From 66-474 sp963771735 (GTDB lineage: Bacteria; Pseudomonadota; Gammaproteobacteria; Xanthomonadales; Rhodanobacteraceae): a stretch of 64,000 nucleotides of DNA. The notes beneath the pieces are model-generated. The model did no database searches. It was not told where the DNA came from and worked only from the letters and a program-made list of their open reading frames with translations. Shown piece by piece: positions 51,669 through 61,200 of this stretch; the stretch's first letter is position 1; the number at the start of each line of letters is the position of its first letter. The stretch covers positions 496,001 to 560,000 of the forward strand of contig CAVYUN010000001.1 of NCBI GenBank assembly GCA_963771735.1. The letters are read 5' to 3'. Made by a program: the position numbers and the translations under genes.

Positions 51669-52322
51669 TCAATGCGCGCTCGACGCAGTCGTCGGCACGG
51701 GTGCCGAAGGCGCAGCGGATGGCGTCGGCGTGGTGCCGAAATCCACCTTGGGCGCCGTCGAGATCGCGGCCTCGTTTTCCACCGTGAAGTTGGGTTTGAC
51801 CGCGTAGCCGAACATCTTGGCGGTCAGGTTCACCGGGAAGCCGCGGATATAGCTGTTGTAGTCCTGCACCGCCTTCACGTAGCGATTGCGCGCCACGGTG
51901 ATGCGGTTCTCGGTGCCCTCCAGCTGTGCCTGCAGGTTCTGGAACAGGCCGTCGGCCTTGAGGTTGGGATAGTTCTCGGAGACCGCCATCAGTCGCGTCA
52001 ACGCGCCGGAAAGTTCGCCCTGCGCCGCCTGGAATTTCGCCAGCGATTGCGCGTCTTCGGCATTCACGTTGATCTGCCCGACCTTGGCGCGCGCCTCGGT
52101 GACCTCGCGGAACACCTGCTCCTCGTGGGCGGCATAGCCCTTGACCGTGGCGACCAGGTTCGGCACCAGGTCGGCGCGCCGCTGGTACTGGTTGATCACT
52201 TCCGACCAGGCGGCCTTGACCGCCTCGTCCTTCCTCTGGATCTGGTTGTAGCCGCAGCCCGACAGCAGGCCGCAGGCAAACAGCAGCGCGGAACACGCAA
52301 CGAGGAGGCGGACAGCGCGCAT
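51669..52322 (-). CDS. lemA: LemA family lipoprotein
   Basis: A 217-residue LemA protein. The N-terminal signal ends in a lipobox (LLSGC, Cys23). The coiled-coil core (residues ~30-185) has YNQIQRKDEAVKAAWSEV, QYQRRADLVPNLVATVKGYA and NYPNLKADGLFQNLQAQLEG, all family-diagnostic. The C-terminus is proline/serine rich. ATG 52322 has GGAGAA eight bases before it. It is followed by the two TPM-domain genes. The lipobox is a feature of only some LemA proteins. Confidence 0.94.
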   Translation of the reverse strand: MRAVRLLVACSALLFACGLLSGCGYNQIQRKDEAVKAAWSEVINQYQRRADLVPNLVATVKGYAAHEEQVFREVTEARAKVGQINVNAEDAQSLAKFQAAQGELSGALTRLMAVSENYPNLKADGLFQNLQAQLEGTENRITVARNRYVKAVQDYNSYIRGFPVNLTAKMFGYAVKPNFTVENEAAISTAPKVDFGTTPTPSAAPSAPVPTTASSAH

Positions 52323-52398
52323 GGGAGTTCTCCGTGCCATTCTGACGTTGATTGCAGCACGCGCCGTGAATCCGCGCAATGCCGGCTTTTTGCGGTAT

Positions 52399-52770
52399 CT
52401 ATAACGCGCGTGGAACCAGGATGATGGTCCAGATCACCAGCACGTTCACCATCAGCAGGAACACCGCCGCCGAACCCATGTCCTTGGCACGACCGGCGAC
52501 TGGATCCTGGCCGGGCCACAGCTTGTCGACGATTGCCTCCAGCCCGGAATTCAGCATTTCCGCTGCCGGTACCGGCAGCAACGAGCCGGCCAGCAGGGCT
52601 TTTTCGAGTGCGTCGTGGCCGAGCCACAGCCCGAGCGGGAACAGGATCACGCACAGGATCACCTCGAGGCGAAACGACGCCTCCACGCGCCAGCCCTCGC
52701 GCAATCCATGCAGCGACCAGATCAGCGCCTGCCAGATCTGGCGCGGCCCGCGGTTGACGTTGCTGGGCAT
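52399..52770 (-). CDS. dgkA: Diacylglycerol kinase
   Basis: A 123-residue integral membrane kinase with three predicted helices. The active-site motif AEMLNSGLEAIVDKL matches the DgkA signature (E...N(S/T)xxExxxD). It phosphorylates diacylglycerol released from phospholipid turnover. ATG 52770 has GGGGAAG upstream. It lies upstream of lemA on the same strand, 76 bases apart. Confidence 0.93.
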   Translation of the reverse strand: MPSNVNRGPRQIWQALIWSLHGLREGWRVEASFRLEVILCVILFPLGLWLGHDALEKALLAGSLLPVPAAEMLNSGLEAIVDKLWPGQDPVAGRAKDMGSAAVFLLMVNVLVIWTIILVPRAL

Positions 52771-52892
52771 GTACTTGCTTCCCCGTTCCTGGTTGCAATA
52801 TCCAATGCACGCGACACTTGCCACGGGCACCGACCGCGCGCCAGCATACGATGCCATGACGATCGCCGCACCCTTGCGGCAAGGGAGGTCGC

Positions 52893-53081
52893 ATGCGGAC
52901 ATCACCCCGGTGGCTGCCGCTGTTGCTGTTGATACCGTTCGTCGCCACGCTTGCAGTGCCACTGTACAACTCGCGGTCGCCGGAACTGTGGGGATTCCCG
53001 TTCTTCTACTGGTATCTGTTCCTGTGGCTGGTGCTGCTGCCACCACTGATCTGGATCGTCTACCGGGGCAGGCGGCCATGA
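52893..53081 (+). CDS. DUF3311 small membrane protein
   Basis: A 62-residue protein of two hydrophobic helices ending in WIVYRGRRP, the pattern of DUF3311 proteins. A strong AGGGAGG ribosome binding site sits five bases before the ATG. Its stop overlaps the start of the sodium:solute symporter (ATGA), the usual arrangement, in which it may assist folding or assembly of the symporter. Confidence 0.85.
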   Translation: MRTSPRWLPLLLLIPFVATLAVPLYNSRSPELWGFPFFYWYLFLWLVLLPPLIWIVYRGRRP

Positions 53082-54610
53082 GCGGCGCTGTGCACTGGAC
53101 CGCGTGGGCGATCTTCGCGACGTTCTTCGCGCTGGTCACGCTGCTCGGCTTCGCGGCCGCACGCTGGAAGAAGGCCGACCTGAGCCATCTGCACGAATGG
53201 GGGTTGGGCGGCCGCCGCTTCGGCACCGTCATCACGTGGTTCCTGCTCGGCGGGGACCTCTACACCGCCTACACCGTGGTCGCATTGCCGGCGCTGGTTT
53301 ACGCAGTCGGGGCGTTCGGCTTTTTCGCGATGCCCTACACCATCGTCGCATTCCCGTTGTTTTTCGTGGTGATGCCACGGCTCTGGAACGTCTGCCACCG
53401 CCATGGCTACCTGACCGTCTCCGACTTCGTCGAGGGCCGCTACGGCAGCCGCCCGCTGGCGCTGTTGGTGGCACTGACCGGCGTGTTCGCGGTCATGCCG
53501 TACATCGCCCTGCAACTGGTCGGCATGCAGGTGGTATTCGAGACGATGGGTTTCGGCGGCCTGCACCACGGCGCCGAAATAGCCCTGGCGGTGGCGTTCA
53601 TCGTGCTCGCGCTCTACACGTATACCAGCGGGCTGCGCGCCCCGGCGATGATCGCCTTCGTCAAGGATGCGATGATCTACATATTCGTGCTCGCCGCCAT
53701 CATCATCATCCCGTTGCAGCTCGGTGGTTACGGCGCGATCTTCCACGCCGCGCAGCAGGCGTTCGCAACACGCGGCGGCGATACCGGCGTGCTGCTGCAT
53801 CCGGACCAGTACCTGTCGTTCGCGACGCTGGCCCTGGGCTCGGCCATGGCGCTGTTCCTGTATCCCCACGCGGTCACCGGGGCGCTCGCCGCCTCCAGCC
53901 CCAATACGATCCGGCGCAACGCCATCCTGCTGCCGACCTACAGCGTGGCGCTCGGCCTGATCGCGCTGATGGGCTACATGGCCATCGCCGCGCATGTGCA
54001 CGCAAAGGGGACCGCCGTGGTACCCGCGCTTATCCTGCAAAGCTTTCCCGAATGGTTCGCCGGCTTCTGTTTCGCGGCGATCGCGCTGGGCGCGCTGGTA
54101 CCGGCGGCGATCATGTCGATCGGCGCGGCCAATCTGGTTACCCGCAATATCTGGCGGCCGTACATCAACGCCAACCTGGGCCACGCACAGGAAGCACGCA
54201 TCGCCAAGGTCACCTCCTTGCTGGTGAAGTTCGGCGCGTTGCTGGCGGTGCTGTACCTGCCCACGAAATTCGCGATCGACCTGCAACTGCTGGGTGGCAT
54301 CTGGATGCTGCAGATCCTGCCGGCCGTGGTCTGCGGCCTGTTCGGACGATGGTTCCGGCCGTCCGCGCTGATGGCCGGCTGGATCGCGGGGATGGCCCTC
54401 GGCAGCACGCTGGCGTACCAGCAAGGCTTGAAACCGGTGTACACGTTCATCGCCGGCGGCGCGCAGCACGGCGTCTACATCGGCTTGCTGGCGCTGGTCG
54501 TGAATTTCATCGTTGCCATCATTGCCACACCGATAGCTGCCGCGATCGGACGGGGCGTGCCCGTTGATCGCACCCGACCCGCGGATTTCGAGGACGTGCT
54601 GCCCGACTGA
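53078..54610 (+). CDS. Sodium:solute symporter family transporter
   Basis: A 510-residue SSS-family transporter with about 13 hydrophobic segments. EWGLGGRRFGTVITWFLLGG and the loop RHGYLTVSDFVEGRYGSRPL are typical of monocarboxylate (MctP/YjcG-like) members paired with DUF3311. Acetate, pyruvate or lactate are plausible substrates, but this is inferred from the pairing. No C-terminal signalling domain is fused to it. It overlaps the DUF3311 gene by four bases. Confidence 0.9.
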   Translation: MSGAVHWTAWAIFATFFALVTLLGFAAARWKKADLSHLHEWGLGGRRFGTVITWFLLGGDLYTAYTVVALPALVYAVGAFGFFAMPYTIVAFPLFFVVMPRLWNVCHRHGYLTVSDFVEGRYGSRPLALLVALTGVFAVMPYIALQLVGMQVVFETMGFGGLHHGAEIALAVAFIVLALYTYTSGLRAPAMIAFVKDAMIYIFVLAAIIIIPLQLGGYGAIFHAAQQAFATRGGDTGVLLHPDQYLSFATLALGSAMALFLYPHAVTGALAASSPNTIRRNAILLPTYSVALGLIALMGYMAIAAHVHAKGTAVVPALILQSFPEWFAGFCFAAIALGALVPAAIMSIGAANLVTRNIWRPYINANLGHAQEARIAKVTSLLVKFGALLAVLYLPTKFAIDLQLLGGIWMLQILPAVVCGLFGRWFRPSALMAGWIAGMALGSTLAYQQGLKPVYTFIAGGAQHGVYIGLLALVVNFIVAIIATPIAAAIGRGVPVDRTRPADFEDVLPD

Positions 54611-54662
54611 ATCACCTGGGCGACTTCACCGCGTGAGCGACCGCGAGTTCCGACGAAGCTAT

Positions 54663-54690
54663 GCCGTGCCCGGCCACGACCGGGCACGGC
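54663..54690 (+). terminator. Strong hairpin after the symporter gene
   Basis: GCCGTGCCCGG and CCGGGCACGGC form an 11-bp perfect stem with a 6-base loop. GTCATTCGTTTCG follows, so a T-rich stretch is only partial. It sits between the convergent symporter and outer-membrane-protein genes and can serve both. Confidence 0.65.
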
Positions 54691-54715
54691 GTCATTCGTT
54701 TCGGCTCCTCCCTGC

Positions 54716-55669
54716 TTAAAGCGACCAGATCGCCATCAACGATGCCTGCCACGGCGCGACCAGCTGGTAGCCGTGGGTGTGTTGCCAGATCGGTGCGGCC
54801 ACGGTCGCATCGATGCGCAGGCGCGACCACGCCAGTTCCAACGTCGGCGCCGCCAGCAGCCGCCGGTAACCGCTGTTCTCTGGATCGGCCGCGCTACCAG
54901 AATCGGACTGTCTCAACGATGCCTGCACTTGCAGGATGGGCGTCAGGCGCACGCCGCCGCCCATCGACCATCCGGACGGATACACGCCCGCCGCGGCATC
55001 CAGTTCATTGCCGGGGCGGTAGCCTTCCCGGCTGTTTGTGGGCAGATCGGCCATCGCCTGGACGAAGCCGCCCCAGCCCATGTTCGCGCCGAACTTCCAC
55101 TGGTGATAGCCGCCCAGCAGGACATCGGTGGTACCGGTGCCGATCGCGGTGTCGCGATCGAAGCCGGGATAGGTCCAGTCGCCGGTCGCCAGCTTCGCGC
55201 CGAACATCAGGCCGGTCGAGCGATCGGGTGAGAAACCGGTATAGACGACCAGCAACCGCAGGTCGCCCAGGGCGCCATGATCGAACGTGGCCGGCTGGCC
55301 GGAATCATCCAGTGTCGCGAAATGCCTCTGCCAGAAAGGCAGCTCGATCCGCAAGCCCCAGTCGCGGTTGAAGAAGGTCTGCAATCCCAGGGTCTGGAAC
55401 AAGGTGCGGATGCGCTTGTCGCCATTGGCCGACGCCGGAGCGCTCGAACTGCCGTACCAGTCCTTCGACTGATCCAGGTAATCGAAGCGCAGGTACAACT
55501 CGGTGGCGTTGCCCGTGGTGGAGGGCAGCAGGTTGTTGGCGCCGACACTGAAAATGCCACAGCCGCAAGCGCAGGCTTTGGCCCGGGCCATCGGCAGCAG
55601 GGCTGCCGCGAACAACACCGCCGGCAACAGGAATGCCTTGGTGTGCCGGGGCACCTTGATGGATTTCAT
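54716..55669 (-). CDS. Putative outer-membrane protein with cysteine-rich N-terminus
   Basis: A 317-residue exported protein. A signal peptide ends around residue 30 and is followed by ACACGCGIFSVG, a cluster of four cysteines that could bind metal. The remainder consists of many amphipathic strands (LYLRFDYLDQSKDWYG, LRIELPFWQRHF, VVYTGFSPDRSTGLMFG, GGGVRLTPILQVQASL) and ends in IWSL, so it looks like a beta-barrel of the MetA-pathway/'transporter' superfamily. The function is unknown. The DUF2946 gene starts upstream on the same strand, and DUF2946 proteins often occur near metal or TonB genes, so metal handling is a weak suggestion. Confidence 0.65.
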   Translation of the reverse strand: MKSIKVPRHTKAFLLPAVLFAAALLPMARAKACACGCGIFSVGANNLLPSTTGNATELYLRFDYLDQSKDWYGSSSAPASANGDKRIRTLFQTLGLQTFFNRDWGLRIELPFWQRHFATLDDSGQPATFDHGALGDLRLLVVYTGFSPDRSTGLMFGAKLATGDWTYPGFDRDTAIGTGTTDVLLGGYHQWKFGANMGWGGFVQAMADLPTNSREGYRPGNELDAAAGVYPSGWSMGGGVRLTPILQVQASLRQSDSGSAADPENSGYRRLLAAPTLELAWSRLRIDATVAAPIWQHTHGYQLVAPWQASLMAIWSL

Positions 55670-55816
55670 GATCTTTCCTTGCGACTACGCGGCACGCCGA
55701 ATCGAGGTGTGTCGAAGCGGCGGCGGCGCAATGGATGCACGCGCGAGAACCATCACGCGCAAGCGAACAGGATTCGCCTGCCTGTCAGGCAGGTCGACCG
55801 TATACGGATGACCGGT

Positions 55817-56143
55817 TCAGGCCGGCAACGGCGGCGCGCGCGGATTCGCGGCGAAAACAGGTCGAAGGTGGGGCGCTGCGGCCATCTCCTCGACACGGAA
55901 CGGCATGGGCGGTGGCAGCACCAGTACATGCACGGCATTGAAGGTCAACATCGGGGGATGGCTCAACAGGACGCAGTAGGCGCAGCACACCATCGGGTCG
56001 CGTGGAACACCGGGCGATGCGGGCGCATTGCCTTTCCCGGCCCTAGGCGCCACATCCATGCCCGCCATCACGGTCATGCCAGAAGCCGGCATCACGAATC
56101 GCGAAATCACCGGCATGACCATGATGAGCGCCGTCGCCAGCAA
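55817..56143 (-). CDS. DUF2946 domain protein
   Basis: A 108-residue protein with an N-terminal hydrophobic segment and the DUF2946 core CCAYCVLLSHPP followed by ANPRAPP near the end. The family is found in Gram-negatives, sometimes next to copper or TonB-dependent-receptor genes; its role is unknown. The start is uncertain: TTG 56143 or ATG 56122. It is upstream of the cysteine-rich outer-membrane-like gene, with a 147-base gap. Confidence 0.65.
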   Translation of the reverse strand: MLATALIMVMPVISRFVMPASGMTVMAGMDVAPRAGKGNAPASPGVPRDPMVCCAYCVLLSHPPMLTFNAVHVLVLPPPMPFRVEEMAAAPHLRPVFAANPRAPPLPA

Positions 56144-56263
56144 GGCCAGCCCGCATCATATTACCGATGGGTGGCGTCAAACATTCAACGGCTTCCGTCT
56201 TTCTCGATGAACGTTACCTTCAAGAAGCTGCCAGTAACCAATTTATAGGATCATTTCTGTGGC

Positions 56264-57118
56264 TTAGTCACACAGCCCGCCGCTGACGCGTTCGCGGCTT
56301 TCGAGGTCACGTTCGGTGAACACGTCCCGGTAACCGTGCCGTGCCAGCAGATCACGCGCGGCGGCACCTTGCTCGTATCCATGTTCGAGCAAAAGCCAAC
56401 CGCCCTCGCGCGAATGCCTGCGGGCATCGCGGATGATGATGCGGATGGCATCGAGCCCGTCGGCACCCGACGCCAGCGCGGCACGCGGTTCGAAGCGCAG
56501 GTCACCCTGTTGCAGGTGCGGATCGTCGTCCGCGATATAGGGCGGATTCGAAACGATCAGGCCGAAGCGTGCTTCGCCCAGCGCCGCACACCAGTCGCCG
56601 TGCGCAAACGCAACGTTGCGCAGTCCGAGCCGCGCGGTATTTCCACGTGCCACGTTCAATGCGGCCAGACTGGCGTCCGTCGCGAGCACACGCGCCCGCG
56701 GCCGCTGCGAAGCGATGGCGAGCGCAACCGCACCGGAACCGGTACCGAGGTCGGCCACGGCGCAATCCGCATCGACCGGGATGCGCTGCAACGCGAGATC
56801 GACCAGCAATTCCGTTTCCGGACGTGGAATCAGCACATCGGAAGTAACTTCGAGTTCCAGCGCATGAAACCCTCGGATGCCGACCAGATACGCCACCGGT
56901 TCGCCGCGCGTGCGACGCATTACCAAATCGTGGAAGCTCTCGGCCCGAGCCGGCTCGACCGCGTCATCCGCATGCGCGACGAGCCATGCCTTGGAGACAC
57001 CCAGCACGTGCGAGAGCAGAAGCGCTGCTTCGGCACGCACCTCTTCGCCCGACAGTTGCGCGACGGCTTCGGCCAGCAGTTGCCGGACGGATTTCACGCG
57101 CGGCCACCATGATTGCAT
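56264..57118 (-). CDS. prmC: Peptide chain release factor glutamine methyltransferase
   Basis: A 284-residue methyltransferase that modifies the GGQ glutamine of release factors. The N-terminal helical domain is followed by VADLGTGSGAVALAIA (SAM site) and NPPYIAD (N191-Y194, catalytic). The IPRPETELLVD motif is also family-diagnostic. The ATG at 57118 is used; longer frames are rejected. It is divergent from the alpha/beta hydrolase gene. Confidence 0.94.
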   Translation of the reverse strand: MQSWWPRVKSVRQLLAEAVAQLSGEEVRAEAALLLSHVLGVSKAWLVAHADDAVEPARAESFHDLVMRRTRGEPVAYLVGIRGFHALELEVTSDVLIPRPETELLVDLALQRIPVDADCAVADLGTGSGAVALAIASQRPRARVLATDASLAALNVARGNTARLGLRNVAFAHGDWCAALGEARFGLIVSNPPYIADDDPHLQQGDLRFEPRAALASGADGLDAIRIIIRDARRHSREGGWLLLEHGYEQGAAARDLLARHGYRDVFTERDLESRERVSGGLCD

Positions 57119-57188
57119 CCGGTTTGTCGTCCCATGCGTAAATGGTAACGACGTTGCGTCCCCAGAAATCCGCTGGCACGGAGACCCG

Positions 57189-58094
57189 ATGGCCAATTAC
57201 CCGCACCGACAAAACAAACACCGGCTGCGCCGTTGCGTGCAAGCCCTGCTGGTCGGCACGCTGGTGACGCTGGTTGCGGGCTGTGACGCCATCGTTTTCG
57301 GCACACTCAACCTTGCCGCCGAAAAGCGCGGCTACGCCGTGCATGAAGGCGTCGTGTTCGAACCCGCACACGGGCTGAAGCTGGACGTCTATCAACCCGT
57401 CGATGCGCACGACGCACCGGTCGTGGTGTTCTTCTACGGTGGCCGCTGGGAGAAGGGTACGCGCCAGGAATACCGTTACGTCGGCGCCGCACTGGCTGCA
57501 CGCGGCATCGTGACCGTGATTCCCGACTACCGGAAATATCCCGAGGTGAAACTGGACGGCTTCATGCAGGACGCAACCACCGCGGTCGGCTGGACGCACA
57601 CACACATCGCCAAATACGGTGGCAATCCCGGATCCATCTTTCTGATGGGACATTCCTCGGGCGCGCACATCGGTGCCCTGCTGGCGACCGACGCAAGCTG
57701 GCTGCGTCGGGTAGGCATGCAACCGCGCGACCTGGCGGGTTTCATCGGGCTTGCCGGCCCCTATGACTTCGCACCTTTCAAGACCCACGATCTGGTTGGC
57801 ATGTTCGGCAGTACGGCTGCCGAGCAACGCCGCTCGCAACCGGTGGCCTTCGTCGATGGCGACGAACCGCCGATGTTGTTGCTGCAAGGCACGGCCGATC
57901 ACACCGTGTGGCCCAAGAACGCCACTTCACTGGCCCATGCCCTGCGCGAGCACAACGAACCCGTAGAACTGCACCTGTACCCCGGCGTGGGGCATTCCGG
58001 CATCCTGCTGTCGCTGTCGCGGCCTTTCCGCCACCACGATCCCGCACTCGCGGACACGCTCGCTTTCATCCACGCGCACTCGATCATCCAATGA
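57189..58094 (+). CDS. Alpha/beta hydrolase (BD-FAE/carboxylesterase-like), probable lipoprotein
   Basis: A 301-residue hydrolase. Residues 1-31 form a signal ending in VAGC (Cys32), a possible lipobox. The nucleophile is S156 in GHSSGAH; FFYGGRW supplies the oxyanion region; a late HSG histidine (VGHSGI) and an acidic residue near DHTVWP complete the likely triad. It resembles BD-FAE/kynurenine-formamidase-type esterases, but the substrate is unknown. Confidence 0.8.
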   Translation: MANYPHRQNKHRLRRCVQALLVGTLVTLVAGCDAIVFGTLNLAAEKRGYAVHEGVVFEPAHGLKLDVYQPVDAHDAPVVVFFYGGRWEKGTRQEYRYVGAALAARGIVTVIPDYRKYPEVKLDGFMQDATTAVGWTHTHIAKYGGNPGSIFLMGHSSGAHIGALLATDASWLRRVGMQPRDLAGFIGLAGPYDFAPFKTHDLVGMFGSTAAEQRRSQPVAFVDGDEPPMLLLQGTADHTVWPKNATSLAHALREHNEPVELHLYPGVGHSGILLSLSRPFRHHDPALADTLAFIHAHSIIQ

Positions 58095-58184
58095 AGTTGC
58101 AGCCGAGGCACAGCGCTCCTCGCCGACATCAGGTGACATGCAAGGGGCACGAGTGATACTTCGCTGAGCGATCGAGATCGTCTT

Positions 58185-58200
58185 CCTGATCGAGATCAGG
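58185..58200. repeat. Short palindrome downstream of the hydrolase
   Basis: CCTGATC and GATCAGG are separated by two bases. It lies in the 160-base gap between the convergent hydrolase and giant membrane-protein genes, and no T-run follows. It could be part of a weak terminator or a protein-binding site. Confidence 0.4.
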
Positions 58201-58256
58201 TCGGAAGATTGTTGCGGCTCCGCTTGGCAGGGCCCACATGTGTTCGGGTTGATTAC

Positions 58257-61200
58257 TTACTTGCGCGCATCGTCCTTTTCCGTGGCGATCCGCTCCGCCA
58301 GGGTAGCCTTCGGAGATGCCGGCGCCGATTTCCAGTAACCGCCACGCATCCATGCGTGAAAACCCCAGCGCAGCCAGCCGATCAGCGCATTCGCCAGCCA
58401 CAGCGCCCACACAAGCATCGCCAGCTTGTAGCACCACAGTGGCAGCGTGAATGCACCAGCCCGTGGCAACGCGCCACTGGCCTGATCGGCAAACCAGTGC
58501 AGCGACCACGCGCCGGAGCCGCCACCCGCGACTCGCATGTCCGGCTGGCCCAGCAGGCCCTGTGGCACCGAGGCGATCAGGCACAGCAACGCAATCACAG
58601 TCAGCACGGCCAGTGCGACCTGCATGAGATTGAAAGGCAACCGCGCAAGGGACACCGCTCGCTCGCTGCCGGCCCGGATACCGAGCACGATCAACCACGC
58701 CGCGACCAGCACGTAGGCCGTCCAGGCGAAGGTGGAAAAGCCGAGCCCCAGCAACAACCACTGCCACCAGCGCAGGGGCGTGGGCGCGAATCGCGCCAAT
58801 GCGATCGCCACGAGCAAGAGCACCGCCAACTGTGACCAGTACAACACGGCCGGCCCGACCTGCGGTCCCCACGTCCACAGGATCCAGCGATCATGCGGCA
58901 GCTCCAACGAAGTACGTATGTTGGCCGCGGGTGCATCGAGGCTAATGGCTGGCGTACGCGACAGCATTCCCAGCGCAGAGGTTTCCCGGAAGCGCAGGAC
59001 GAAGTTCTGCGCGCCGGGCTGCACGGGCAATGCGACGTGCCCGCGGTGCGGATTGAGTTCCAGCGTCTGGCCGTCGCGTTGCGCGCCGAGCAAACGCGCA
59101 TCGTCCGGCAACTCCACGCCCTGCTCCCCGCCGCGCGTGCTACGGGTCGCAAGAGTCAGGATGGATTCCCGTTCGTGCGCGCCACGCGTCGTATCCAGCG
59201 ACACGCGATCGACAGCAACGCTGTTTCCGGCCACCGCCGCGGGACGGGTGATGTGTACTTCGAGCGTTTCGCCCGGCAGCGGCCGGAACACGTGGATGCC
59301 ATCTGCACCGACGGACTCCGGCACGCCCGAAAACGCGAGATGCAGCAACGGCACGCTGGCGATACGCCACACTTCGGCACGCTCGCCCAACGCGGGCGCA
59401 TGCAGATCCAATGAATTGCCGGGATCCAGCGTGCTCGACCAGCGGACTTCGCCCCGGTCGGGACCGAAGGTGATTTGTACGTGCCCGTTTTCCACCTTCA
59501 AGTCCGCACCGCTGACATGCTCGCCGGGAAGCAGCGGCAGTTCCACGGTGAACCCGCCCTGCGCAGGCGCAATGCGCGTGGCGACATTGTCCACACGCGA
59601 ATCCAGGCCGATGGCAATGCTGCGCGTCAACTTCACATAGGGTGGGAATGCCTGCGCCGGCGCCGCCGTGCCTCCCGCCTTGTCCGCCTTGCGCACACGC
59701 GTGAAGGTCAGTGTGTCGGACAGGAGACGCGGGCCATCCGTCCCGGCGACTTCCCATGCCGACTGCGAAACCTGCACGTTCGGCGGTGGCAACGGGAAAT
59801 GCAGGGCCGCACTGTCGGCGTCGCCCGGCAGCCTGAAATCCAGCACGACACGGTGCGCGCCGCGATCCAGGACGATCCAAATCGAGCCGTTGCGGCTAGT
59901 GAGTTCCGGTGCGGGCTTGCCGTCCAAAGTGACACCAGCCAGTGCCGCCGGCGCGTCCATGCGCGGCAATGGAAATGCCAGGCGCACCTCGGCATCGGCC
60001 TCTACCGTTACTTGCAACTCGTCCTGCTGCATCGCGACCAGCGCCAGCGGCGACGATGCACAGTCAGGTGCGCAGTGCGGGGCTTCCAACAGCCTGGCCC
60101 GCAACTCCGAAAGCATCTGGGACGATGGAGTGGACTGCGCACGCGCCTGCGGCGAAAAGACCGCCACCGCCAGCAGCATGCCGGCGACGCTCGCGGCACC
60201 ACGACCGGACCGGCCGGGCAATTTCGCCTTCAAGTCGAATACGCGCGCGATCGCAACCAACCACGCAAGCAGAAGCCCCAGCATCACGATGCGCAGAATC
60301 CGCGTCGCCCATGCCGGCAGGATCACCAGCCGCCAAGTCTGTCCTGCAGTGACCGGCCCGCTCCAGCCAAGCCGATAGGCACGACCCTGATCAGCCCAGT
60401 CCGGCATCCCGGGCCCTGATTGCAGTATGACGTTGGGCGGATACCCCGATTGCGCCGCGATCTGCGTCGCATCGATCTGTGCTCCGGTAACCACAACGGA
60501 CTGCAGGGTTTGCGGATTGACCGCGACGTCCGCTGGTGGTGGAGGTGGTGGCGCAGCCGGCGTCGACATCACGGACTGTTCCTGAGGCGCTGGCGCTGCA
60601 ACCTGGGGCGGTGGAGGGATGAATTGGGTCCGCGCCACCGCTACGTGGTAGGTGCGCTCAGGCACGATCCACGCAAAACCGTGGCCTTCCAGTTGTGGAT
60701 GCAGGGCGTCGCGCACTTGCACGGCGGCGAACGGAAGCGTGGCCAGTACGGCCAGCACCAGCATGACGGCGCCGCTGGCACGCGCAACCTTGCGCAGGCT
60801 GCCGTCCGGCAACACGCGTGCGACCAGGCCAAGCGCAACCGCCAACGCCGGTGTCCAGCGTGGTGCACCCGGTTCACCATGCGACAGCGCCACGAATCCC
60901 AGCGCGACCAGCGCCCATTGCCAACCCAGCAGCCGCCAGACCAGCAGCGCGATCAAGGCCGCCACGAACAAGTTCAAAAGGTTCCAGCTCGCGACCCAGC
61001 TATCGGGCGAACGGTCTGCGCCTGGCGCACCCAGTAGTCGATAACCGTACGGCAGGTGCACTGTGGCGCTGACGCCATCCAGCGTCTGCATCCAGCCACC
61101 GGTCGCGGCTTGCGCGCCTCCGTGGCTGGCGAGTCGCAAGCCCGCGTGCAAATCAAGATCGTGCGTGCGCACTTCCACACCACGCGTACCGGGCTTGTCC

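Noticed and set aside
53060..54469. 469-codon minus-strand frame opposite the symporter
   Set aside because: It is a mirror of a hydrophobic, high-GC gene; the product is dominated by Arg, Gln and Asp and has no family pattern.
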